From Lepus europaeus (Eukaryota; Chordata; Mammalia; Lagomorpha; Leporidae): 64,000 bases of DNA. Shown here one piece after another: positions 42,250 through 54,637 of the stretch. Below the pieces are notes generated by a model. It was given only the letters and a program-made list of their open reading frames with translations, was not told the DNA's origin and searched no databases. The stretch is taken from positions 69,425,297 to 69,489,296 of the forward strand of contig NC_084836.1 of assembly GCF_033115175.1 (NCBI RefSeq), in the 5' to 3' direction. Numbering within the stretch: the first letter of the stretch is position 1; each line of letters starts with the position of its first letter. Both the position numbers and the translations under genes were made by a program.

Positions 42250-43289
42250 TGCACTCTGTAAACTTCTGGATCGTTACCTACCTGTCTGGCTGGAGCAGCC
42301 TGTGTAGGCTCACTCCCAGTGATGGTTCCTGTCCTGAGAGTGGGACCTCAAGCGCAGACACTGCTGTGCACATTTCTGGGCTGTATCTCGCGTTGGGGGA
42401 CTTCGCAAGCTTTTCTTCTAATTCAGATTCACCATCTCACATTCCATCTTGACAAAAATGTGGAGCAATTAGGTGATTTTTCATTTACTTCATTTTTTTC
42501 ACACAATCTAAACAACTCCTACCAAATGCATCAACTGGGGAGCTAAGAAAAAGGGCTTTCCTGCTCCCCGAGGGCGTGGCTGAGCCCACAACTAACTGGT
42601 TGCTAACGACGGACCAACCCTGCTAATGTCACCTTAGCCCCATTATGACATTTACCATTGACTGAAGCATCATTTAAAGGGGGCGTCCCCTAAATGCTAG
42701 ACATTCTATATGCCAGAGGGTAGAAGGGTGAAGGGGGTGGGAGGCAGGGAAAGAACAGACAACAGGAACTCTAAATGAAGCAGAAGACTTAGCCCGGCTG
42801 AAATGAGCTTAAAATCCAGGCGTTAGAGTCCAGGATCCAGTATTAAATGTAACGCCTGTTCTTCTCTCTCCCTGGGGGTTTTTCTTAACTATGTCTAGGT
42901 CTGTGATGATATACGTGTGTTTCAACTTCCTGAGCTGTCCTTTAACTTTTCTTAGACATGTAGTGACTTGGGAGACAGTATTTGGATGAAGATCACACTC
43001 CTTGCCCTGCGCGGTTAACTTGTTTTTTCAAGGAACCTGACTGAAGAAGGCTTTGAAGCCGCAGAGCCAGCTGCTTTCTAAGGGATACAGAGGGTGCTCC
43101 GGGCAGCTCCCATGATTGCAGAAATGTGAAAGGATTGGGAAACGGGAGCAATGGAAGGACAGGGTGGTTTCATTGGTTGTGTAACTTTATTTTTTTTCCA
43201 CATAAAAAGTACAGAAAGTAATATAACAGATAGCTTTGTGTACACCTAGAATGAACAAATATTAACAGTTGGTCATATTTGTTTCCAAT
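42250..43289. other. Unique-looking sequence, no gene called
   Basis: Largely repeat-free sequence about 3-4 kb upstream of LARP4, where the start of FAM186A would be expected on the minus strand. I searched for its N-terminal exons and saw none. A GTAGGT donor-like site exists on the minus strand near 42280, but nothing supports an exon. Confidence 0.5.
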
Positions 43290-43625
43290 TTTTAAAAAAG
43301 ATTTATTTATTTACTTGAAAGTCAGAGTTACACACAGAGAGGAGATGCAGTGAGAGAGGTCTTCCGTCTGCTGGTTCACTCCCCAGATGGCTGCAACAGC
43401 CAGAGCTGAACTGATCCAAAGCCAGGAGCCAGGAGCCAGGTGCTTCTTCTGGGTCTCCCACGCGGGTGCAGGAGCCCAAGGACTTGGGCCATCCTCTACT
43501 GCTTTCCCAGGCCATAGCAGAGAGCTGTATTGGAAGTGGAACAGCCGGGTCTGGAACTGGTGCCCATGTGGGATGCTGGCACTGCAGGCGGCGGCTCTAC
43601 CCTTACACCAGAACCCTGGCCCCTT
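43290..43625 (-). mobile_element. CSINE
   Basis: AAAGATTTATTTATTTACTT through ACCAGAACCCTGGCCCC. Confidence 0.92.
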
Positions 43626-43917
43626 AGATATTTTTAAATAAAGAAAAGTATCAGAGATAAAGTTAAAATCTCCCTGTTGTCCTCCCTTGATTCTTTCCTT
43701 CCTCTCCGTCCCATCCCAGAGGCAAGGAGAATCATGAATTTGATGTATTTGTGTCTAGTCTATTTTTATAGTAGTTTACTGCAGGTAGATGTATTGAGAA
43801 ACCATTTAGTATTGTTTTATGGGTTTTAAATTTTATACAGATCATGAGTTTAAAAACTTAAATTCTCTACAAAAACTTCCCAAGTTGAGCCCTTTGAACT
43901 TAGAAAATTAAGCAACT

Positions 43918-44265
43918 AGGCCGGCGCCGCGGCTCAATAGGCTAATCCTCCGCCTTGGGGTTCTAGTCCCGGTCGGGGCGCCGGATTCTGTCCCGGTTGC
44001 CCCTCTTCCAGGCCAGCTCTCTGCTGTGGCCAGGGAGTGCAGTGAAGGATGGCCCAAGTCCTTGGGCCCTGCACCCCATGGGAGACCAGGAGAAGCACCT
44101 GGCTCCTGGCTTCGGATCAGCGTGGTGCGCCGGCCGCAGCGCACCTACCGCGGCGGCCATTGGAGGGTGAACCAACGGCAAAAGGAAGACCTTTCTCTCT
44201 GTCTCTCTCTCTCTCACTGTCCACTCTGCCTGTAAAAAAAAAAAAAAAGAAAGAAAGAAAGAAAA
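43918..44265 (+). mobile_element. Young CSINE with head deletion
   Basis: GGCCGGCGCCGCGGCTCAAT head lacking the GCGGCGCCGGCACACC segment. AGAAAATTAAGCAACT flanks both sides (16 bp). Confidence 0.95.
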
Positions 44266-46220
44266 TTAAGCAACTCTGCACTTCAAGTCCTTCCAGATAT
44301 TAAATATTAATAATTAATTCATTAGTTTAATTAAATATTTCCCAGTCTCTTTACAATCTCATCAGTTACTCCCCCCTCTATGTTCCCAAATCCCTTGCAA
44401 ATTTATTATTACAATTACTTATCTCATGGAAATGTAACCATTTATTATTTGTCTCCATCCATTAGTCTGGGAAAGACTCAAGACCACATGTTGGATTTCA
44501 TTGTTGTTTTCTTCATATTTGGCATGCTCTTTGTCATCCCTTCCATAGAAACTGTCTGAGATTTGGAGATCCATGATAATTTCACAATCCTCACCCTAAG
44601 GAAAAGTTTCAAGCCCGAGAATATTTTCTTTGATGACTAGACCAATCCCTACCCCCTGCTGCAGTCACATGACCCTCCTCCTTCCTCTCCTATAAATCGC
44701 AATGAAGTCCATTACTCAAAGTTGTTTACTAGGTTTCCTGAAAGGACCACAATGAAGGCGAATTATTTATTCCTATAAATGCGAGGTCTGATTAAACTGT
44801 TCATCATTATCCAGCATTTCTTGACATTATCAAGTACTTTGTTGATTACATTAGATGGTGAGACCTTTAAATAAATTTTATTGCTCTTTCATTGGTTACT
44901 GCAAATGCCAACTAATTTAGCATTATCACTCTCTTTTGCTCTCTTGTATTTCTCACGCAGCATGGAATCCGTCAGCAACTGAAAATGAACGTGCTTTGAA
45001 ACAAATTTCAAAGTCCTTCTCCCTCTCTTTCAACCTGACAAGAATTTCTTTGCAACACCATAATGCAACTATCGTTCTCCTAAATGAAGAAAATCTCATA
45101 GGGCTCCTTTGAAAAAACTGCAAAAAACAGAAAAAAAAGAATTAAAATAGAACATCAGAAGTACTGACGGGGGACATGAAGAAGAGAGCTGTAGGGCGCG
45201 GAGTCTTTGGGAAAACCTTATGGAGAGAGGAGGTGGATTGACAAATGAAGGCTTTCCAGAAAAGGAAGAGAGCTTGAGCCATGGCTTTGGAGGTGAGTGT
45301 CAACCAGTATCTGTGTTGGGGGAATGTGAAGAAACTGGTTTAGTCATCAGTAGGAAGTAAGGTGAGTTAAGGAGGAGCCAAGTTAGTCTTGGATCTATCC
45401 ATGTTAGCCGTGTGATGGCTGAGGATTCCGTAACTGACGGCGTGACAAGCCTGGATTGAGGTCAAGTGAGATTCCATGGGATCAGAACAGGAAGGTCTTG
45501 AGAGCAAGTAACAGAGGTCTGATGAAAATGAAACCGTCAGCTCCAAAAGCTTGGAATTGGGAGCGGGGGAATCAGTTGGAAAAGCTCAAGATGATTATTT
45601 CAAAGATGAGTGTCTAAACTCGGACATAGAAGCGGGATAAACTCTACCACATTATAGCTGAACAGGGAGTTTGGATAATCGCACAAATACTTATAAACAT
45701 ATTTTTAAAAACCAGTTTTGCTTGTATGTCAGTCATGTGACTTGATGACAGAACATCACGACGAGACTGTCCAGACCAAAGATTATTAAGTGGTGTTCTG
45801 TTAGTCGGAGATGTGAAGTAACAGTGAATCGATCGGGAGCCTGGGGCTCCCAGTTCTCTGCAGGTGTGCCTAAGGGCTCTTTAGACTGCAAAACGGGTCT
45901 GATGACAGTAAGTTGGTTGCAGAGTATTATCTTAAGATCAATTCACGTAAAATGCTTTGTACAGTGCCAGGCACACAGTAAACAGTCAATACACAATAAC
46001 TGTCACGAATATTTCACAACTGCTACAGCTTCCCCCCCCCCCCCAATTTATTTTATTTATTTTTTTTCTGGTCCTGAAAGCCACCACGTTTTCGGCAAGG
46101 CTGGGCGTTTGTTTGGGACACTTCGCAACAAGATCGGCTTTTAACCAGATCTAGAGTTTGGGAACTTTGGGAAAATTGGGTAGCGCTCCGTTTGGCAAGC
46201 GATCAACTGCGTCATTAAGA
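44266..46220. other. LARP4 upstream region, no gene called
   Basis: Mostly unique, with a C-run at 46032-46044. Short ORFs only. Possibly holds distal promoter elements, but none can be named. Confidence 0.45.
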
Positions 46221-46279
46221 TTTTCACACACAGACACAGACACACACACACACACACGCACGCACGCACGCACACACGT
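46221..46279 (+). repeat. (CA)n microsatellite with CGCA variants
   Basis: CA repeats passing into CGCACGCA repeats, on the upstream edge of the CpG island. Confidence 0.85.
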
Positions 46280-46299
46280 CCCCCATGTCACAGAATGGT

Positions 46300-47330
46300 G
46301 CCTTCCTTCTAGGCGTCTCCCCCACCCTGCCCCAACACGGGATGGTACATTCCACACGGCCGCTGGAGAAGGCTGTGCCGAAGTTGAGCGCGCCCGAGGG
46401 CTGTCTCTTCTCCCGGAAGTAATTTTTCTCCCGAACCGGAAACAGTTGCTGTTTCAAGGGAGGTGGGACTGGGCGGGCCAGGCCGCAGCGGCTGACGGCG
46501 GGGGAGGAGCCGGGTCCACTGCCGGGTGCAGGGGCGAGAGACGAGTGTCCTTATCCTAGGGATTGAGGCTCGGGGCCTGTGAGCCGGTTGGAGTATCGGC
46601 GGCGGGAACGATCGAGCCGAGCCGAGGGAGACATGTTGCTCTTCGTGGAGGTGAGTGGATCCGGTCGTCCTGGGGCCTGCTCTGAGGAGAAGCAGGGGTG
46701 TGTGGAGGCGCCGGCCGGGTCCCCGAGCGCCATGTGACTTTCCAGGCCCCAGGCGCCGCGGCACCGGCCGACAGGCTGACACAGCACCTGGGCCGTGCAG
46801 GCCGCCGGCGGCCCTCCGCGCGCCCGCTCCACGCCGGGGGTGGTGGGGAGCGGGGCCGGTGGTCGCAGCCGGGGTGGGGTGGGGAGGATGGGAGGTTGGA
46901 GCCCCGAGGGGCCTCCCCGCTGCGGCCCCGAGGAAGGGGAAGGTGTCCCATATGGGTCTCCCGGTGGGGAGGCGAACGGGCGGGGTGGGGGCGGGGGGAA
47001 GGCGGAGTCTGCGGGAGAAAAGGGCGATCAGGTGGGCGCGCTGTGCGGGTGCAGCGAGGCCTCGCGGGGCCCTCGGGGACGGAGGCCGGCAACATGTGGG
47101 GGCCGCGCAGGGCGCAGGCGAGAAGCGGTTGCAAGTGTTGTGTTTTGTGTTTTTTTTGGGGGGGGGTGGATGGGAAGAAAACTGAAAGCTGCTGCTTAGC
47201 CACCACCACCCCTCACCCCGCCGCCAGGTTTTGTCCGATCCCCGTCCCTAGGTCTCTGGAACGTTCTGTGAGTCCAGGCGAGTTTCTGCGAAGCGAGGAG
47301 ACGCCACCATAGGGTTTGGAAGCCTTGAAA
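46300..47330 (+). promoter_or_regulatory. LARP4: CpG-island promoter of LARP4
   Basis: About 1 kb with dense CG dinucleotides and G/C-rich runs, in sharp contrast to the AT-rich flanks. GGGCGGG- and GGAAGT-type motifs (Sp1- and ETS-like; e.g. CCCGGAAGTAA near 46413 and ACCGGAAACAG near 46435) precede the coding start at 46633. No TATA box is apparent, as expected for a housekeeping CpG promoter. Confidence 0.85.
46633..46650 (+). CDS. LARP4: LARP4 exon 1 coding part (MLLFVE)
   Basis: ATG TTG CTC TTC GTG GAG is followed directly by the consensus donor GTGAGT at 46651. LARP4 is a cytoplasmic La-related protein that binds poly(A) and PABP and stabilises mRNAs; its N-terminus is MLLFVEQVASKG as I recall, with the first exon ending after MLLFVE. 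The call is supported by the CpG island and by neighbouring FAM186A remnants on the opposite strand. The 5' UTR lies in the island upstream; its start is not visible. Only 18 coding bases are in the window, because no later LARP4 exon was found up to 64000. Confidence 0.8.
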
Positions 47331-48677
47331 GGCACCGCTTTGACCTTTTGTAAAAGTTAGGCGGCGGCTGCGTGATGATGGGGGGATGGGGGGGTTGGTT
47401 CCGTGAGCCGATTAAAACGCTCGTTGACAAGGAAAATTCCAAGAATGAAAGAAACTTTAGTCCAGGGAAAAGCCGGGTCTGGATATCGCTGTTTTGGACA
47501 ATGGAAATAACTTTTTTTTTGTTCAGTGACTTGTCACTGGCACGTCTGCTGTGTTCCTGGTCTAGTTTTCTAGGCAGCCGGGTAGCGGCCGTCCCCAAAA
47601 TACGAAGTTGAGTTTGTGTTATTTCTGCCCTTGTCTTGTGTGCAGTGAGCATCAGCTGACTGCCCGGTCAGTGCTTTGAGTAGATTCCAGATCATATTGT
47701 TCTTACATTGTGAAAACGTCAAACCAGCAAAGCTGCAAACTTCACAACTTGGCATTTGTCAACTATGCCCAGAAAAAGAATCTTTGTCAATGAGGGAAGG
47801 AATTTGCAGGTTGTATAATGGACCCGGGAGCTGGGACAATTTGTGGTGGGTTTTTCCCGGCGTTGGGGACGAAATCTTACCCCAGAGTCTTCCGGCATAA
47901 AGTTAATAAGTGACTTTATTTTATTTTTTTCCGTAGCTGACATTGTGTAGCTGATAGATTTGTGATCTTCAAAAGACACTGCTATGTTACAGTATTTCCA
48001 GCGTTAATAATAAGTATTCGTTGGGATATTCCAGACAACTCAAAAAGATTAAAAATAGTGCACCCGCTGTTTACCATGTTTTACATCCTCGTTTCCTTTC
48101 GCTAGAATAAGAAATGAGGTGATTTTAAATAATGTCGATTTGTTTTGGGGAAATATATGCCATACAAATACTGCACATTTTACATATGTATATGTTTTGC
48201 CAGGCAAAAGAAAGATTGTAAAGTTTGATTTATAGCCATATGAGTTCCAGGAAAAACTTTTGATCTCGAAATTCCGGTCCTTTGGCTTAATTAAAATGTG
48301 AACTTAAGTAATGGCTCCATTTCTTGGATATTTAAATTAGATCCTTTCCTGCCTCTGGAGCAACATTGCAACCTTTTTACACATAAGAAAAGAGAGTCCA
48401 AGAAGTTAAGTAACTTAGTAAAAGGAATTTAGATCAAGGTCATTCTGGTCAAATCATGAACAGGCTTTTAGCAATTCAGACCTATCTGACAACCAGTTTA
48501 GACTAACTCTACCATATCTCCACTAAACTATTTTTTAAAGTTAATATCTTTGTTAAGCATTTTCTCTGAGTCAGTATGTCATTCTTTATTTTTCTAGTAA
48601 TAAGTTTCATTGGAAATTAGCAATGTCACTAAATATTGAGGGCTGAATATAAGACATGATGCTGAAATCTACACATT

Positions 48678-48917
48678 GAGGGGAAAGCATTTGACCCAGC
48701 AGTTAGGATTCTTGCATTCCGCAAGAGAGGAGCTGGTTCCAGATTCCAGCTTCCTACCAATGCAGACCCTGGGAGGCAGCAAGTGATGGCTCAATTAGTT
48801 GGGTCCCTGCTGTCCATGTTATGAGACCTTCTTGACTCTGGCCCTAGCTCAGGACTGACCGTTGCAGCCATCTGGGGAGTGACCTAGCTGGTGGGAATTC
48901 TGTGTCTGTCTGTCTGC

Positions 48918-48962
<45 letters not shown>

Positions 48963-48995
48963 CCTCCCTCTCTCTATATATACCTTTTCAATAAG
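48678..48995 (+). mobile_element. Old CSINE
   Basis: GGGGAAAGCATTTGACCCAG head, long (CT)n, no clean tail. Confidence 0.8.
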
Positions 48996-49419
48996 TAGAT
49001 TTGAGAAAAACCATGTTGGTCATTTCGTATTTTGTTAACTGATATTTGATTCCTATAACCTCACGATAAGGAATTTTTCTTAATGATGAATTACAGCTCA
49101 GAAGTTAGGTATCCAAGGTCTTTCAAGTGTAAATAATGTGGAGACTAAAGTCTGAAGTCTAGTTTCTAGAACACAAGTCTGTTGCTCCAAAGCTTATTTT
49201 TGTGCATTCCCCTAAGCCAGGGTTATTAATCTGAGTTCTTGGATACAATTGAGGAAATACATGAGTTTGGTTATGAAGAAAAAAATTTCCTGTTTATTTT
49301 CACCAGTTTACAACTGAAATCCAGATGGGAAAAAATTGGAAATTCTTTAAATTTCAGTGGGGGCAACAGGGTCTGACCTTGGCACTAAGAGAAATGACGT
49401 ATTTTTATATCATATGAGA

Positions 49420-49530
49420 GTGCTTCAAAAAGTTCATGGCAATGTAAATAAAAACTATCATGAATTTCAAAACGTTTTGCAACAAAATAAATTTATAATT
49501 CTGTTGTTCCATGAACTTTTTGAAGTCCAC
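49420..49530. mobile_element. Short inverted-repeat DNA element (MITE-like)
   Basis: GTGCTTCAAAAAGTTCATGG at the left and CCATGAACTTTTTGAAGTCCAC at the right form inverted termini around about 70 bp of AT-rich non-coding sequence. Mariner-like miniature elements of this form are known in mammals. The family is not assigned. Confidence 0.65.
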
Positions 49531-49932
49531 TCATTAGTTCTTGTAGATGTCCTGAAATATTTATGTGCATTATTCCTTGTTATTTTATGTATTAGTAAAG
49601 TATGTTCATGATTGTTGGAAAATTTTAAATATTTTGATGACTTTCAGTATAACTCATTTGCTTTGCGACCTTGTGTATTTATGAACTCCTTAAACACATT
49701 CTGAGAGGAGATTCATAGATTAATTGAAGTACTGAATAGGACTGCATCACAGAAGAGATTAGGAACTGCTTTATTACGCCAAGTTGTTTGTGGATCATAC
49801 TTGGCAGGGTTAATCTAGTATCTGAATCTTCCATAGTTGTGTTCAAAGTCTTTTACTCATGGATCCTTTTGTGGAAAGACCCCAACCCAACTATTTTATA
49901 ACTGGAATCAGTGGCATAGAGATAATAAGACA

Positions 49933-50051
49933 GGTCTTCAGAAAGTTCATAGAAAATGTATATTATGAATGGCTGCGTATGGATTCCATAATTATTTTGC
50001 ACTGAAATAAGCTTTCAATTCCTTTTTCCCATAAACTTTTTTTAAAGTCCT
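49933..50051. mobile_element. Second copy of the same inverted-repeat element
   Basis: TCTTCAGAAAGTTCATAGAA at the left and CCCATAAACTTTTTTTAAAG at the right, diverged from the copy at 49420. About 400 bp separate the two. Confidence 0.6.
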
Positions 50052-50890
50052 TTTAGTAATGATAATGCAGTAATAGGGATATATGTATCTATGGTGCTTA
50101 ACTGTGTATCAGACACATTAGATATTTCTCAATGTATACATATACAGTTATATATATCTACTCAAACCTTGCAGTATCTCTATTAAGTATTACTGTCCTC
50201 ATTTTAAAGATAAGGAAACTAAGGCACTGAGAACTTGAACTTGCCCAACTTTATATAGCTAATGAATGCTGGAATTAACAACTCTTGAAGCCATCTATTT
50301 ATAATGCAATAGACATCTACAGGCAGACAAATTCTGTTTCAAATATGAAATATAACTTTTTATAACTTGGTCTTCCAGACTTTAGGAGTTTATCATGGAT
50401 TTTTTTTTGGCCACTTATTTTTTGAAGCAGACACAAACAGTATCTGTCTTTGGGAAGACATAATAAGGTTAGATAATGCACAGAGTTGTCAAAAATGACC
50501 TCTCAAAATTCCTTTACAACAAATTCTGTAGGTTTGAAATGGCTATATGAACCTTTCATCTCAGTGTTACTGCGTTATTTAGATTTTTGAGCCCAAGGAG
50601 GAAAATGGAAATTTTTTCCCATTATTTTGTGATTAACATTTTGTTTATTTTTCACACGATTCCCCCCTTTAGTATTATCAGCCAGTTGTGCTTGCTCTAG
50701 TTGTTTGCCAAGTGTTTTAATGACTATAAAATTGGGTGTCTGTCTGTCTGTATTTAAGTTTTTCCCTGAAAAATGAATATTTAGATAGTGGTGACTTTAG
50801 TACTATAGGATGCTTAAATAACACTTACACAATTTTTTAAATGATTTTTATTTATTATAAAATATACAAACTAAAATTTATAGTCTAAAC

Positions 50891-51155
50891 TTTTTTTAAA
50901 GATTTATTTTTTATTTATTTGAAAGACAAAGTTACAGAGAGAGGTAGAGACAGAGAGAGAGGTCTTCCATCTGCTGATTCACTCCCCAGGTGGCCAAAAT
51001 GGCCGGAGCTGCACCAATCCAAAGCCAGGAGCCAGGAGCTTCTTCCGGGTCTCCCACGTGCAGGGGCTCAAGGACCTGGGCCATCTACTGCTATCCTAGG
51101 CCATAGCAGAGAGCTGGATTGGAAGAGGAGCAGCCGGGACTAGAACCAGCCCCAG
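50891..51155 (-). mobile_element. CSINE, head truncated
   Basis: AAAGATTTATTTTTTATTTA to GGGACTAGAACCAGCCCC. AGTCTAAACTxTTTTTAAA flanks both sides. Confidence 0.92.
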
Positions 51156-51987
51156 TCTAAACTATTTTTAAATACACAATTCACTGGTAGTTTCAGGTAT
51201 ATTAACATGCAGTCCTTACCACCACCCATCTCTAGGATTCTTTATCTTGCAAAGCTGATCCCTCACCACTATCTTAATTTTGCATAATTTAAAAAATAAT
51301 TTTGTCTGATTTTAAAGTTTTCTGCTCTTTTAGATATATATATTATAGCGTTTTAAATTTTAGGTTAGCTTTAGACTCTGAAATAAGATATGAAATATTT
51401 GCATAGATAATTTTTCATTAACTTTGTTAATTGTAGATAGTGATGTGCCTTTTACCCCAAGTATAGAGCATAAGTTTTTTTGCCCACTAGTTTAAATAGT
51501 TACTTGTATAAAAAGTTATTAGATACCACTGACTGCAGATGAATTTTTAGAAGAAATAGGAAGAAAGTATGTAAAGGAATTATGAAATGATTGATAAGAA
51601 ATGTTATTATGAATAAGTGAATAGATGACTAGTTTTTGAATAATTTGATATGGAAACATTTATTGGAGCTATATGCAGACTTAAGAATAAATAAAAACAT
51701 TGGCAAGTAATAGCTGTAATGGACTGAAAGAAAAAAGTGAAATAAAATGCTCAGAAATGATAAAAATATGAAAGTGTTGCTTCAGATTACAGTATGTAAA
51801 AACCAATAACTAGAATTATTGATAATAAGCTACTTTGTGTTTCCGTCCTTAAATTATTTGCCAGCCCCATGTTTCTTCACAGCTATTGGAAATAGTCCTT
51901 TTTATTAGCCATGAACAGTTGAAATGCATACTTTTGGTCTTCTTCCTTGGAATTCAGAATTGGAGTGGCAGGGGTAAGGGGTGGAGG

Positions 51988-52277
51988 GCGGCCAGTGTTG
52001 TGGCACAGCAGGTTAAGCTGTTACCTGTGACACTGGCATCCCACATGGGAGCTGGTTCAAGTCTCAACTGATGCACCTGGGAAAGTAGCAGAAGGTATCC
52101 TAAGTACTTGGTCTCCCATGTAGGAGACCCAGATGAAGCTCCTGGCCCCTGACTTTGGCCTAACTCAACTCCAGCCACTTTGGCCATTTGAGAGTGAACC
52201 AGTGGATGATCTCTCTCACAGTCTCTTCTTCTCTCTCCCTTTAATTCTGCATCTCAAATTATTAAATCTTTAAAAAT
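51988..52277 (+). mobile_element. CSINE
   Basis: GCGGCCAGTGTTGTGGCACA head and CTCAAATTATTAAATCTTT tail. Confidence 0.9.
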
Positions 52278-54594
52278 AGAAGAACAAGAAGTGGCATCTG
52301 GATCTATGTTGCCTTGGAGCAGAAAATGGAGGATGCTGAGAAAACCATTGTGAAGTTGTAAAAACGATTTCTGACCTGAAAATCCTTAAAATAGAAATGA
52401 CCCTTTGGCTCTGGTGATGTTTATAGCATTTTGATTTATCATTCCTATAATCTGTGCTTTGCTTAAACTTTGCCAAAGTTTCCTACTTTAGATAAATTTC
52501 CAACCTTTTTTAAAACACCATTAGTGTTGTATATTATGCAGTTATTTTCTGTGAGGATATTGGAATCTTAGGTTTAACTGTTAGCTGTAGGACCTGAAGC
52601 AGGTGACAGAATTCCTTGATCTTTAAGTTCCTATCCTAATTTGAGAAGAATAACGTCTTCTAACATGAGTTGAGTCAGTTTGTATTTGTGTTGTTGATGG
52701 TGTTTATGTATTAAGCCTTGTGATTCTGTGTAGGTAAGGGCTTGATATACTCTATCATTTCATCTTCTCAGCTATCATGGAATTTATTCATTCATTTATT
52801 TATTTTAGTATATATGTAGTTACCTTCCAAAAACCACTGGAATCTATGCTGTCTGTTATATAGATTTCTGGAAAGTTTATTGAACTCTTATGATAGTAGC
52901 ACTGATAATTGAAAAACTACTGTGAGTTGGAACTGACTTAAATAAATGTAGAATGATTGATTTCATGTTCTCATCCCAGCCTTGTTAAATTAGTTTACTC
53001 TGGGGCAAGCCAAACAAATTAAATGATCTTTATCATGAAGAATATGTTTTTGGTTGCACAGATAAAACTTTTAAAACAAGAATGAAGATTGTAATATGCT
53101 AAAAATACATTTTTTAAGATTTAAGGGAATTCATATGATAAATTGCAAATAGGCACTTAGTTTCTGAAGAAAAGTTTTCTAATGTAAAAGTCTAAGTAAA
53201 TAAAAAGAGATGTTTAAGTGTCACATCCTCACCTTTCCGTTTCATCTGTTCCTTGTCAGGTCAGGTGGTGCAGTCTGTGGTTCATAGCCTCTCTCTGCAT
53301 TGATAAACACTGGCTCTAAACCAGACAGAGGAATATTTTAGATAGATGAGTATTTATTACTAGGTGTAGGGTATGAAGTACAGGTGTTAAAACCAGACTC
53401 CAGTGGTGAGCCATTAATTAACTCTGTTGAGTTTATGTATTACTGAGGGGAGAGAAAACGATTTTCTTGTCAGTGCAGAAAAGTCAGGAGTAATGCGGTT
53501 TATGTAGCACATAGTTGGCTGGTATTTCACGCTAATTACTACAAATCAAGTAAGGTGGACAGTACCTCCTGTTTTGCCCTGGGTGGTCACAGCGTCTAAC
53601 TTTTTTCTAGAACAGATGTTTCACCTTGTTTAGTTCTCAAAAATATTCTGGGTTGTATGATAACTTCTAGTTTTTCAGAAAAGATCAAAGGTTCACTGTG
53701 TGCTTACAATGGCCAGAATTTTTTTCTTTCATAGGAATAACAGCAACTTGGTGCACTTGAGTCATTACTAAAATATTTGTTATTGAATTCGTTATGGGAA
53801 ATTAAATTTATATGACAAAAAATTGCAGTTGAGCAAGATAAGTAAAATGGAATTTTTCCCAGCCTTTTGAGGTGGAGGAGGTAAAAAAAATAGGAAGGTA
53901 GTGTTTAAATAATAAGAAGATACATTTATATACATGGTTGCATAAAAAAGTATTTAAAAACTTGGACTGCAGCCACTCTGAATCTCTGCTTAGACTATGG
54001 TACCTTAGGCAAGTTGTATAACCTCTGTTTCTCAGTTTCCTTATCTGTAAAATGAGGATAATATCAATTTATGAGGATAATATTTAAATCTCATAGGGTT
54101 GTTAGAGAGAAATGACAGTTAAGGTGGAACACTTAGAAAAGTATCTGGTGCTGAAGCACTAGATCTCTGAGCTGCTGTTCTCCTGTATACATATGGAAGA
54201 GAAGTTCTATTCTCTCAACACTTAGATTTTAAAGTACCAGGTTTGCTAGCTTGATAATGCACACTAGGAATAAAAATGTACCCTTTCTTGAAAAGGATTA
54301 TTTCGATATTTAAATACTTATATTTGAGGTGACTAAATATAGTAATGGCTTAATATTTTGAGAACTATCTAAACTATATCTATTAATAGTTGTTTGGAAA
54401 TTTATCTGAGAGATAGAAAGCAAGGTGGATTGAGCGAGTCCCCATGCACTGGTTTACTTCCCAAATGTCCACAATAGTTGGAGAGCCTGGAGAAAATACC
54501 GTGGGGTGGTCCGGTTACCTTGCTATTCCACTGTGATCAAAATACTAACTCTTTGACCCTACCTGAATTTCTGACTCAGAATCTGCTCTTTGTC

Positions 54595-54637
54595 AAGATT
54601 CCTGGATGAAAAAAAAAAAAAAAAGATTCCTGGATGA
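54595..54637 (+). mobile_element. Poly-A-only retrotransposition scar
   Basis: AAGATTCCTGGATGA occurs at 54595-54609 and 54623-54637, separated only by a pure A-run. This is the structure left by an L1-machinery insertion that kept only the poly(A) tail. Confidence 0.65.

Noticed and set aside
46655-47312. Several 130-200-residue ORFs on both strands of the CpG island
   Set aside because: GC-rich DNA lacks stop codons. These are low-complexity G/R/P-rich frames overlapping the exon 1 donor and intron.
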